Below are positions 1 through 5,956 of a stretch of 6,034 nt of DNA, in pieces. The stretch is taken from NCBI GenBank assembly GCA_002427845.1, contig DIYZ01000108.1:11228-17261 (forward strand), given 5' to 3'. The notes under the pieces were generated by a model that made no database searches, was not told where the DNA came from, and saw only the letters and a list, made by a program, of their open reading frames with translations. A program made the translations under genes and the position numbers. The stretch comes from Chloracidobacterium sp. UBA6041 (lineage in GTDB: Bacteria; Acidobacteriota; Blastocatellia; Pyrinomonadales; Pyrinomonadaceae). Each line of letters starts with the position of its first letter. Position 1 is the first letter of the stretch.

Positions 1-479
1 CCCAGCGTAACGATAAACGCGGGAATGTTGAGGTAAGCGGTTAACGCCCCCTGTAGTCCACCGATCAATAAGCCAACTGCCAAACCAGCCGCGAGCGATG
101 GCGCCAATCCCCAACCCAGCCAGCCTTGCGCGATCGCCGCGATGCCACCGGCCAGTCCCACTGTCGCTCCGACCGATAGATCAATCTGGCCCGCAACAAT
201 CACCATTAGCATCCCCACGGCGAGAACGCCGGTGACCGCGGTTTGACGCATCAGGTTTGAAAAATTGCGCGACTCGAGAAAAATTTGGCCCGTCGAATAA
301 TGGAAGTAAATCCAAATCGCGACGAGCGCAAACAACATCGTATACGCGCGCAGCAGATCAGTCGGGATCTTCAGTTTTCCAATGCGCGTCTGCGGCGCGA
401 TCTCCGCCGGCGCGGCCAGTGAAAAATCGGCGGCAGTTGTTGGTCGATCGATATCGGATTTATTAGCTGAATCGCTCAT
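1..479 (-). CDS. xylH: Sugar ABC transporter permease, XylH/CUT2 type (3' end cut by window edge)
   Basis: This is the inner-membrane permease of a CUT2-family (ribose/xylose type) sugar importer, which would form the translocation channel energised by the ATPase encoded just upstream. I translated it by hand from an ATG at 477-479; about 159 residues are visible and the rest lies left of base 1. A hydrophilic N-terminal tail (residues 1-40) precedes a first membrane segment around 43-60 (LLRAYTMLFALVAIW). The BPD_transp_2 core follows, with GMLMVIVAGQIDLSVG at 89-104; IDLSVG is the family's most conserved motif. NIPAFIVTLG ends the visible part, and a full permease is usually 320-400 residues. 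The gap from the ATPase stop is 43 nt, so the two genes are probably cotranscribed. The ribosome site is weak (GGGA about 10 nt upstream). XylH is the closest match I recognise; GguB-like multiple-sugar permeases look similar, so the substrate is not certain. Confidence 0.88.
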   Translation of the reverse strand, partial: MSDSANKSDIDRPTTAADFSLAAPAEIAPQTRIGKLKIPTDLLRAYTMLFALVAIWIYFHYSTGQIFLESRNFSNLMRQTAVTGVLAVGMLMVIVAGQIDLSVGATVGLAGGIAAIAQGWLGWGLAPSLAAGLAVGLLIGGLQGALTAYLNIPAFIVTL

Positions 480-522
480 GTTGGCACGTTCCCGGATACT
501 GCGGGCTCCAAACTCCGTCCTC

Positions 523-2061
523 TCAGGCTGCGAGCGCGCGACCCGTTGCGCAAGCCATCACCTTCTCAGGCGTGGCCTCGGCGCGTGTAAACTCACCCGT
601 CACTCGGCCTTCGTGCAAAACCAGCACGCGATCGGAAAGCCCGAGTATCTCCGGCAACTCCGACGAAACGAGAACGATCGCAATTCCGCTTTTCGCGAGC
701 CGGTTGATTTCAGAATAAATCTCCTGCTTGGCGCCCACGTCGATCCCCCGCGTCGGTTCGTCGAGAAAAAGCACGCGCGGTTTGGTCAGCAGCCATTTCG
801 CGAGGACAACTTTTTGTTGGTTGCCACCAGATAATGTCCCGGCAATAGCAAAAACGGAGCGGGCCTTGACGTGCAACTCTTTCGCGGCGCTTTCACAGGC
901 GGCTGCTTCGGCGTCGACGTTTGTTATGAAACGTCCCGAGATCCGTTTGAGGCTGGCGAGCGTCATGTTGTTCAAAACCGTCTGGTCCAACACCAGACCA
1001 AATCGTTTTCGATCCTCAGTCACAAAACCTATACCCAAACCTATGGCATCGGCAGGGCCCGCAATGCGCGCGGCGTGGCCTGCAATTCTTATTTCACCGG
1101 AGAAACGACCCGCATGCGCTCCAAAGATTGCCATCAACAAATCACTGCGACCGGCGCCCATCAACCCGGCTATGCCCAACACTTCGCCGCGCCGCACTGC
1201 GAAGCTGACGTTCTTTACCAGACTCTTGCCGGGGACGTTTGGATCGTTCACGCAAACGTTTTTTGCTTCGAAGACTACGTCGCCCTGCGCGTGATGTACC
1301 GCCGGAAAGATGTCTCCAACTTCGCGGCCGACCATCTGCGCGATCACCTGGGCCTCTGTCAGTTCACTCGTTGGCCTGGTGCCGACCGTCTGGCCGTCGC
1401 GCAAAACCGTAAGGCGATTGCAAATGCGAAACACTTCTTCCAGCTTGTGCGAGATGTAGACCATGCCGACACCGCGCGCCCTGAGCTTATGAATAATTCC
1501 GAACAGCGTTTCAACTTCGGCGCCAGTCAAAGCGGCAGTTGGCTCATCAAGGACCAGTATGCGTGCGTTGTGTGAGAGTGCTTTGGCAATCTCAATCAAC
1601 TGTTGCTGCCCAATGCCGAGGTTGTGTATGGGAGTGTGGGGATCGATTGCCAGGTGCAGATCGTCAAGCAATTGTCGCGCGCGCCGGTAGAGTTCTTCCC
1701 AGCGAATGACGCCAAGTGTGCGCGGCTCGCGGCCGAGAAAAATGTTTTCACCAACCGACATCTCTTTGACCAGCGATAACTCCTGGTAGATGACGGCGAT
1801 ACCGGCCTGAGCTGCGTCGTTGACGCTACCAAATCGCTGCACCTGACCCTCGATCAAAATCTCGCCACCATATTCCGGATAGGGATAGACGCCACCGAGG
1901 ATTTTCATAAGCGTCGACTTACCGGCGCCATTTTCGCCGACGAGCGCATGCAGCTCGCCCTTCTGTAGATCAAACGAGACACCGTCAAGCGCACGAACCC
2001 CGGGGAAGGTCTTCGTTATGTTTCTCATTTCGAGAAAGGCAACTTGATCAAGTGGATTCAT
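523..2061 (-). CDS. xylG: Sugar ABC transporter ATP-binding protein, XylG/GguA type (duplicated ATPase)
   Basis: This 512-residue cytoplasmic protein is a fused double ATPase that powers a CUT2 sugar importer; length and architecture are normal for the family. The first domain has Walker A GENGAGKST (42-50), the Q-loop in IYQE (Q93), the signature LGIGQQQLIEIAKAL (148-162), Walker B ILVLDEPT (168-175) and the switch histidine in YISHK (H205). The second domain has a degenerate Walker A, GLMGAGRSD (299-307, Arg for Lys), a canonical signature LSGGNQQKVVLAKWL (410-424), Walker B LFLDEPTRGID (431-441), and VSSELPE (465-471) with Ser in place of the switch His. This asymmetry is normal in CUT2 ATPases, so hydrolysis probably occurs mainly at the intact site. 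GVYPYPEYGGEI (57-68) carries the insertion typical of XylG/GguA and absent from RbsA and MglA. The ATG start gives the usual N-terminus (LEMRNITKTFPGV), though no strong Shine-Dalgarno precedes it. It is the first gene of its unit; no binding-protein gene lies upstream. Confidence 0.93.
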   Translation of the reverse strand: MNPLDQVAFLEMRNITKTFPGVRALDGVSFDLQKGELHALVGENGAGKSTLMKILGGVYPYPEYGGEILIEGQVQRFGSVNDAAQAGIAVIYQELSLVKEMSVGENIFLGREPRTLGVIRWEELYRRARQLLDDLHLAIDPHTPIHNLGIGQQQLIEIAKALSHNARILVLDEPTAALTGAEVETLFGIIHKLRARGVGMVYISHKLEEVFRICNRLTVLRDGQTVGTRPTSELTEAQVIAQMVGREVGDIFPAVHHAQGDVVFEAKNVCVNDPNVPGKSLVKNVSFAVRRGEVLGIAGLMGAGRSDLLMAIFGAHAGRFSGEIRIAGHAARIAGPADAIGLGIGFVTEDRKRFGLVLDQTVLNNMTLASLKRISGRFITNVDAEAAACESAAKELHVKARSVFAIAGTLSGGNQQKVVLAKWLLTKPRVLFLDEPTRGIDVGAKQEIYSEINRLAKSGIAIVLVSSELPEILGLSDRVLVLHEGRVTGEFTRAEATPEKVMACATGRALAA

Positions 2062-2080
2062 TCGCTAACCCGTCTAGGTT

Positions 2081-2132
2081 CAGTCTTCAGTCTTCGGTCT
2101 TACTCGTGCCTAGGGCCTTCTGCCTACTGCCT
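2081..2132. repeat. Degenerate heptamer tandem repeats upstream of xylG
   Basis: Bases 2081-2101 read as three 7-nt units, CAGTCTT, CAGTCTT and CGGTCTT (one mismatch in the third). Seventeen bases later, 2119-2132 reads TCTGCCT, ACTGCCT, a second pair of 7-nt units differing at one base. They lie 20 to 71 nt upstream of the xylG start codon, inside its likely leader or promoter. Short tandemly repeated heptanucleotides are known from cyanobacteria and, from memory, similar CTGCCTA and CAGTCTT runs recur between genes in other phyla. The copy number is low, so the direct reading is solid but the biological meaning is inference. Confidence 0.55.
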
Positions 2133-2342
2133 TGATAGGTGAGAAGCGGCGAAGCTTATCAGAGGCTGGCGCCGCATTGCCATCGATTTGTATGCCTGGC
2201 CTGCGTTTCGAACCCGGAAAGTAAGCGAAATATTCAGCTAACTCCAGCGCGCCTCGGCTCCCAGGCCGAGAACATCGTGCAATGGCGCCATGATCCGGCC
2301 ATCCGGACAGAAATCGTTGAAACTTCAGGGCTTCGACCTTCT

Positions 2343-2362
2343 CATGCAAAATTTGTTGCATG
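2343..2362. promoter_or_regulatory. Operator-like 20-bp inverted repeat
   Basis: CATGCAA at 2343-2349 and TTGCATG at 2356-2362 are perfect 7-nt inverted arms around a 6-nt A/T-rich centre (AATTTG). The size and symmetry suit a dimeric repressor or activator of the LacI or similar type, and the position between a sugar-importer unit and a divergent gene is where such a site would sit. It lies 281 nt from the xylG start and 130 nt from the channel start, so it could serve either. No regulator gene that obviously matches it is present, and one 7-bp inverted repeat can occur by chance. Confidence 0.3.
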
Positions 2363-2415
2363 GGGAACGGCCGCGGTATCACACCACGCCCCGCTGTCTA
2401 AACGGAGATTCGTGT

Positions 2416-2446
2416 TTGAGTTTCATCTCTGTCCAAAATGTGTAAT
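2416..2446 (+). promoter_or_regulatory. Weak candidate promoter for the channel gene
   Basis: TTGAGT (2416-2421, 4 of 6 to the -35 consensus) and TGTAAT (2441-2446, 5 of 6 to the -10 consensus) are separated by 19 nt, longer than the preferred 17. It would start transcription about 40 nt before the channel ATG. It is the best sigma70-like pair I found in front of this gene but is much poorer than the one before the GntR gene. Confidence 0.2.
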
Positions 2447-2492
2447 TCAACGTTAAGATCGAGCATACTATGCCTAAACGCTTACAAATAAA

Positions 2493-3593
2493 ATGAGACT
2501 CTTAGCAGCTATTCCCGGCATCACGTTGATCCTGGTAATTCTCTGGGACGCTTTTGAAACCATCATCCTGCCCCGGCGCGTAACGCGGCGACTTCGGCTT
2601 ACCAGCGTTTTCTACGGATCGATCTGGGCATTTTCTTCCAGCATCGCGCGTTCGATGCGCAATCACAAAAGGCGCGAGAAGTACCTGGGAATGTTTGGGC
2701 CCTTATCGTTGCTGATGCTGCTGGCTATGTGGGCCGCCGGCTTAATCATTGGCTACACAATTCTGTTATGGGCCACCGACTCCGAGCTGAATGTTTCTCC
2801 CGCCGCTACAACATTCGGTACTTATCTTTACCTTAGCGGTGTCACATTTTTCACGCTGGGTTACGGCGACGTGGCACCGTTGCTGCCGCTCGGTCGTTTG
2901 ATCGTCGTTGCGGAAGCCGCAACCGGTTTTGGCTTACTCGCCATAGTTATCGGATATCTGCCGGTGCTCTACCAGGCGTTTTCCCGTCGCGAGGTTAACA
3001 TCTCGCTTCTGGACGCTCGCGCCGGATCGCCGTCGAGTGCTGCAGAGATGTTGCGGCGTCATGGCGAGAGCGGACACATGCATGAGCTGAGCAAAGTTTT
3101 GCACGAGTGGGAACGTTGGTCGGCGGAATTAATGGAAAGCCATCTGTCGTATCCGGTGCTTTGCTACTTTCGGTCGCAACATGATAATCAATCCTGGCTG
3201 GCGGCGTTGACCACGGTGCTCGACACGTGTTCGTTGGTGATGGTGGGAGTTGACGGGGCGCCTGCTTGGCAGGCGAAGCTAACGTTTGCGATGGCGCGTC
3301 ACGCGGTCGTCGACATTGCGCAAGTATTCCGGACCGCGCCCAGCGCTCCGCAATCCTGCATCACCCGGCTTTATCCTGGCGATCTCGAACGCATCCGGGA
3401 AATCCTCGAAATTAGCAGCGCGCACCTGCGCGATGGCGAGGACGCCGACCTTAAGTTGGCTGAACTCCGTCTAATGTATGAGCCCTACGTGTCGGCTCTG
3501 TCGGAAATGTTACTGATGCCGCTGCCACCGTGGATCCTCGGGAGCGATGCGATCGATAACTGGAAGACCAGCGCCTGGGGCAGAATTCAGTGA
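2493..3593 (+). CDS. K+-channel-like membrane protein with large cytosolic C-terminal domain
   Basis: This 366-residue protein has a single-pore ion channel fold (Ion_trans_2 type) and should assemble as a tetramer in the inner membrane. Visible segments are TM1 about 3-19, a basic loop 28-62, TM2 about 68-93, a pore helix about 108-120, the selectivity filter TLGYGD at 121-126 (canonical TVGYGD with Val to Leu), and TM3 about 133-160. Residues 165-366 are soluble and mostly helical, including HEWERWSAELMESHLSYPVL (204-223) and a Trp/Cys-containing stretch to about 252. I see no GxGxxG Rossmann motif, so this is not the usual RCK (TrkA-N) domain, nor a cyclic-nucleotide-binding domain that I can recognise. 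I recall similar SHLSYPVL..FRSQHDNQSW domains in other bacterial channel-like proteins, but know no function. An in-frame stop at 2475-2477 and the membrane-type N-terminus fix the ATG at 2493, although the Shine-Dalgarno is poor. No clear terminator follows. Confidence 0.85.
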   Translation: MRLLAAIPGITLILVILWDAFETIILPRRVTRRLRLTSVFYGSIWAFSSSIARSMRNHKRREKYLGMFGPLSLLMLLAMWAAGLIIGYTILLWATDSELNVSPAATTFGTYLYLSGVTFFTLGYGDVAPLLPLGRLIVVAEAATGFGLLAIVIGYLPVLYQAFSRREVNISLLDARAGSPSSAAEMLRRHGESGHMHELSKVLHEWERWSAELMESHLSYPVLCYFRSQHDNQSWLAALTTVLDTCSLVMVGVDGAPAWQAKLTFAMARHAVVDIAQVFRTAPSAPQSCITRLYPGDLERIREILEISSAHLRDGEDADLKLAELRLMYEPYVSALSEMLLMPLPPWILGSDAIDNWKTSAWGRIQ

Positions 3594-3785
3594 AAATATC
3601 CGGTTTTTCTTCCGGTCCTGCCTGCAGGGCTCTTTGCTTGCTCGACCAGCCGCTACTTGGACGGGCAACGCTCGACACCTTCGCAAACATGGCCCCAAGG
3701 GAAACCAAATTGAGCCGCTGGTCTAACATTGGCCTATCATCTTGCTTAATAGTCGCGTTCTTTTTTAAGAGCTGGATTTGGCTTG

Positions 3786-3814
3786 TTGACACTTCAATGA
3801 TGCCTGAATAGAAT
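3786..3814 (+). promoter_or_regulatory. Near-consensus sigma70 promoter for the GntR-type gene
   Basis: TTGACA at 3786-3791 is a perfect -35 hexamer. After a 17-nt spacer, TAGAAT at 3809-3814 matches the -10 consensus at 5 of 6 positions. Transcription would begin near 3821, giving a leader of about 40 nt before the GTG start at 3861. It is by far the best promoter in the window and separates the GntR-type gene from the channel gene as its own transcription unit. Confidence 0.75.
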
Positions 3815-3844
3815 TCCATCTACCCCAAAACCATTGAACCAAGC

Positions 3845-3853
3845 GGAGGAGGG
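3845..3853 (+). promoter_or_regulatory. Strong Shine-Dalgarno that fixes the GTG start
   Basis: GGAGGAGGG sits 7 nt before the GTG at 3861, ideal spacing. The alternative in-frame TTG at 3834 has no ribosome site and would place this purine run inside the coding region, so the GTG is the likely start. Confidence 0.8.
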
Positions 3854-3860
3854 TGTCGGA

Positions 3861-4172
3861 GTGAAAACAACTATACGTGTCAATCGCAAGCGTCCAGAGT
3901 CCCTGACTAGACAGATCACTGACCAACTTACAAGCCTTATCGAGTCGGGCGCCATGACGGTAGGCAGTTATCTACCAAGTGAGCGCGAGCTCGCCAACTC
4001 ATTAAAAGTGGCGCGAAACGTCGTACGCGGAAGTTATGAGAATTTAATGAAGGCGGGACGGATTCAGGGCGAAGGCCGTAAAGGTCGAACCGTCAGATCT
4101 TCGGGCGGGAAAAAACGCGCCGGCGCTAAGAGTTCAAAGAGTGCTGCCGCTGTCAAAGCACGCAAGAAATAA
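3861..4172 (+). CDS. Small GntR-type winged-helix DNA-binding protein with basic tail, no effector domain
   Basis: Counted from the GTG start, the protein has 103 residues. Residues about 13-78 form a GntR winged helix-turn-helix: a first helix LTRQITDQLTSLIESGAM (15-32), then the family hallmark LPSERELANSLKVARNVV (38-55), a third helix to KAG (66), and the wing (67-78). GntR regulators normally continue into a ligand-binding domain (FadR, HutC, MocR or the short YtrA helices). Here the rest is a 25-residue tail (79-103) rich in Lys, Arg, Ala, Ser and Gly, ending KARKK, like tails that give non-specific DNA contact. The direct reading is a DNA-binding domain alone. It may be a constitutive regulator, a nucleoid-associated protein, or a partner of another effector; which is inference. 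Strong promoter and ribosome-site signals suggest high expression. The longer form from TTG 3834 (112 residues) is less likely. It converges with the acyltransferase gene, with 60 nt between the two stop codons. Confidence 0.82.
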   Translation: MKTTIRVNRKRPESLTRQITDQLTSLIESGAMTVGSYLPSERELANSLKVARNVVRGSYENLMKAGRIQGEGRKGRTVRSSGGKKRAGAKSSKSAAAVKARKK

Positions 4173-4180
4173 CTTAACAA

Positions 4181-4198
4181 CAATCTGGCGTCAGATTG
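4181..4198. terminator. Candidate hairpin terminator between convergent genes
   Basis: CAATCTG (4181-4187) and CAGATTG (4192-4198) form a perfect 7-bp stem with a GCGT loop, 8 nt after the GntR-gene stop and 34 nt beyond the acyltransferase stop. On the plus strand no T-run follows. On the minus strand the stem is followed by a mildly T-rich stretch (TTGTTAAGTT), so it fits better as the end of the acyltransferase transcript. The stem is short and GC-poor, so efficiency is doubtful. Confidence 0.4.
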
Positions 4199-4232
4199 GT
4201 TCCCCCCCTCGCCATATCTGGTAACAACGAAA

Positions 4233-5576
4233 TCACTGGCTGGGAATCGTGGTTTCCTCATCGAGGGCCATGATTTCGCTGCGTATTGCTTTCCTTTCGG
4301 CAAGTAAACGCACGAAAAATCTTCGCCTCATCAGGAAGAACACGAGGGCGCGCAATCCGCCAAAAAAACTGTCAATCCCTTCAAAAAACAGGATCGCGAG
4401 ATAACCCGCCAGCGGAACCAATACCGCGACCCCCACGGAGAATTTCCAACCCAACAGCTCGTAGCCCGCGACCGCCGCCAGCAGCCAGGTGAGCGGAAAC
4501 AGAAGCATCGCCGAAATAATCTTGACGGTAGAAATCACATCTTCTTCGTTCTTTGAGAACCTCGTCGCGAGGAAACCTCCCAGCCGGTAGGCAGGATAAT
4601 GAACCACAGCGCCCAGTGTTGCCGGAAGGATGAGCACCAGAAAAATGAGAACGCGGCCTATCAAGTGTCTGAAGACGGCAAGCGTAGAGGTTGGCGGTGA
4701 AAGATCGTCGGGATCGACTCCGGCCTGAGTTAGTTCTTCTTCGAACCGGCTCATTCTAACTTCGAGTTTGTGCAAACGCTCCGGGGTTCGTTCTCGCAAA
4801 ACCGTGTAGGCCTTAATGAAGCGCTGCTGAAGTTGCAGCTCATCTGCCAGACTATCATTTCCCTCTTCATCGGTTTCCGATGAAAAAATTCTTTCCGCCC
4901 GCGTGATCGTCTGCAACGCCTCTTTGTGCTCAGCATCGAGTATCACCAGGCGAAGCGCACACTCGATGTTATTAGATAACTCCCGGACTGCCGCGCGAGG
5001 CGGATCGCCGTCGGCTTCAAGCTCAACCGGCGACACCGAGATCGGGTCGCCGAAATAGAGCAGCACAGCGCTGCGAAATTTTGTTTTGGAAGTGTAGTAA
5101 AGACCCGCCGGAACGATGCTTAGATCGGCCACCTCACCAGTGGATATGGCGGCGAGGGCTATCCGTGCAGCTCCGGTCTTGATTGGCAGCAGGTGGGGCT
5201 CGTCGTGTGAAACGCCCTCGGGACAAATACCGATCGTACCACCGCGCGCGAGTAGCTTTCGCGCGGCTACAAATACTTCACGATTCCTGACGACGTCTTC
5301 ACCTTCATCCTGAGGGCGATATACGGGAAGCGAGTCAAGCGCACGGACAAAAAAACTAAGGATGGGAATCCGAAAAAGCGGGGCCTTGGCCAGGAAAGAA
5401 ACGCGCCGCGGCGCGAGACAAAGCAAAAACGCGGGGTCAACCAGTGCATTGGGGTGATTGAGAACAAAGATGACAGGACTTTTGCGCGGCACGTTTTCCA
5501 GGCCAACTACTTCAACGCGCCGAAAATAGACGCGCATCGCAAATCTCAGAATGGCAACAATAATCCGGCGAGTCAT
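4233..5576 (-). CDS. PlsC-like glycerolipid acyltransferase with C-terminal membrane segments
   Basis: From the ATG at 5574-5576 this is a 447-residue membrane-associated acyltransferase of the PlsC/LPLAT superfamily, which transfers acyl groups to glycerol-phosphate-type lipids. Motif blocks appear in order: NHPNALVDP (40-48, catalytic His41 and Asp47), DSLPVYRP (81-88), CPEGVSHDEPHLLPIKTGAARIA (118-140) and IVPAGLYY (154-161). His and Asp are separated by five residues rather than the textbook four, as in the HPNxxxD subgroup. Residues about 195-300 are charged and helical. Hydrophobic stretches at about 303-326, 351-372, 379-400 and possibly 405-416 are likely membrane spans, so the protein is longer than classical PlsC (about 245 residues). 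The exact substrate (glycerol-3-phosphate, lysophosphatidate or another) cannot be read from the sequence. A TTG at 5646-5648 would add 24 residues, but these (PNNPHPIPSNRLESPAS) look untranslated; neither start has a strong Shine-Dalgarno. No partner gene is adjacent upstream. Confidence 0.87.
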   Translation of the reverse strand: MTRRIIVAILRFAMRVYFRRVEVVGLENVPRKSPVIFVLNHPNALVDPAFLLCLAPRRVSFLAKAPLFRIPILSFFVRALDSLPVYRPQDEGEDVVRNREVFVAARKLLARGGTIGICPEGVSHDEPHLLPIKTGAARIALAAISTGEVADLSIVPAGLYYTSKTKFRSAVLLYFGDPISVSPVELEADGDPPRAAVRELSNNIECALRLVILDAEHKEALQTITRAERIFSSETDEEGNDSLADELQLQQRFIKAYTVLRERTPERLHKLEVRMSRFEEELTQAGVDPDDLSPPTSTLAVFRHLIGRVLIFLVLILPATLGAVVHYPAYRLGGFLATRFSKNEEDVISTVKIISAMLLFPLTWLLAAVAGYELLGWKFSVGVAVLVPLAGYLAILFFEGIDSFFGGLRALVFFLMRRRFFVRLLAERKAIRSEIMALDEETTIPSQ

Positions 5577-5653
5577 TGGGGCATGTCGCGACGCTGGAGA
5601 TTCTAATCTATTGGATGGGATCGGGTGAGGATTGTTCGGGACACACAAACTAA

Positions 5654-5731
5654 GCCACCGATAGACACGGATTGCACAAATCTGAAATCTTCATGACTTT
5701 CCGATCCGCGTTATCCGTGTTCATCTGTGGC
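5654..5731. repeat. Imperfect inverted repeat with GCCAC termini
   Basis: The 22-nt arm at 5654-5675 and the reverse complement of 5710-5731 agree at 17 of 22 positions, including GCCAC at the outer ends and the shared core ACACGGAT. The arms flank a 34-nt centre. The wording ATCCGTGTTCATCTGTGG belongs to an intergenic repeat that I recall from many unrelated bacterial genomes, usually in many copies, but this cannot be confirmed from one window. It lies directly upstream of the acyltransferase start and just past the DUF4214 stop, so it could fold in either transcript or act as a weak terminator for the DUF4214 fragment. Confidence 0.6.
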
Positions 5732-5740
5732 TGCTCCTGT

Positions 5741-5878
5741 CTATCTCGGAAAGCGGTCTCGGTATTCGCCAGAGATAATAAACGCCTTGACCATTTCCGC
5801 CTGTTCGAAGTTGCCGCCGAATTGGTTTAGCTTATTGAGCCAAAACTGATAGCCACTGTCATCGGGATCGCGCCGCAG
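5741..5878 (-). pseudogene. C-terminal remnant of a DUF4214 domain protein
   Basis: Forty-five codons ending in TAG encode LRRDPDDSGYQFW, LNKLNQFGGNF and EQAEMVKAFIISGEYRDRF, a clear match by eye to the final module of DUF4214 proteins, often found at the C-terminus of secreted or surface proteins. In intact members this is preceded by further helical repeats and a long extracellular region. Here the same frame upstream (to an ATG at 5948-5950, giving 69 codons, and on to a stop at 6020-6022) has no resemblance to the family and runs into hairpin repeats. The other two minus-strand frames do not restore it. I therefore read it as a truncated, probably untranslated gene tail. A 69-residue protein from the 5950 ATG is possible but lacks a ribosome site. 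The upstream part may have been lost by repeat insertion or deletion. Confidence 0.65.
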
Positions 5879-5956
5879 TTTTAGAATAATGTTTTGGGAC
5901 GGGCTTGTCCATCGTCGCGTTGAGGTTGTTGCTCCAATTTGACATCTCATTAGGCC

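Larger units (their letters stand above)
2062..2492. other. Divergent intergenic region, no supported gene
   Basis: This 431-nt stretch separates the start codons of the minus-strand sugar transporter unit and the plus-strand channel gene, so it must hold both 5' regions. Open frames of 90 (minus) and 105 (plus) codons overlap here, but neither has recognisable motifs, a good ribosome site or a plausible composition, and I do not call them. Structure that can be seen: degenerate 7-nt tandem repeats (2081-2132), palindromes at 2253-2270 (CTCGGC/GCCGAG), 2283-2290 (TGGCGCCA) and 2294-2307 (TCCGG/CCGGA), a 20-bp inverted repeat at 2343-2362, and an 11-bp palindrome next to the channel start (2463-2473). 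I found no convincing riboswitch or RNA gene. It could hold a decayed gene, but nothing identifies one. Confidence 0.6.

Noticed and set aside
299..307. Possible inactivating mutations in the second ATPase site of xylG (Walker A Lys to Arg, missing switch His)
   Set aside because: These substitutions are normal for CUT2 double ATPases and do not indicate a defective gene. (The positions given are residues; in bases this lies near 1141-1167.)
871..1575. Long plus-strand open frame (234 codons) opposite the ATPase gene
   Set aside because: It is the antisense shadow of xylG, whose motifs are unambiguous on the minus strand. The shadow has no family features.
2110..2382. Minus-strand open frame of 90 codons between xylG and the channel gene
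   Set aside because: It has no recognisable domain, hydrophobic segment or ribosome site, and overlaps an equally long plus-strand frame (2139-2456). Length is within chance for this GC content.
3590..3811. Plus-strand 73-codon frame with a GTG overlapping the channel stop
   Set aside because: The overlap suggests translational coupling, but the product has no recognisable feature beyond one short hydrophobic stretch, and its end runs into the -10 box of the GntR promoter.
3451..3819. Minus-strand frame of 122 codons overlapping the channel 3' end and the GntR promoter
   Set aside because: It overlaps a clear gene and a near-consensus promoter, has no motif and no ribosome site.
3834..3860. 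TTG at 3834 as the start of the GntR-type protein
   Set aside because: It has no Shine-Dalgarno, lies just after the predicted transcription start, and the strong GGAGGAGGG site points to the GTG at 3861.
5577..5648. N-terminal extension of the acyltransferase from TTG 5648
   Set aside because: The extra 24 residues are proline-rich and unlike the membrane-anchor start of the family; the ATG at 5576 gives the typical MTRRIIVAILRF beginning.
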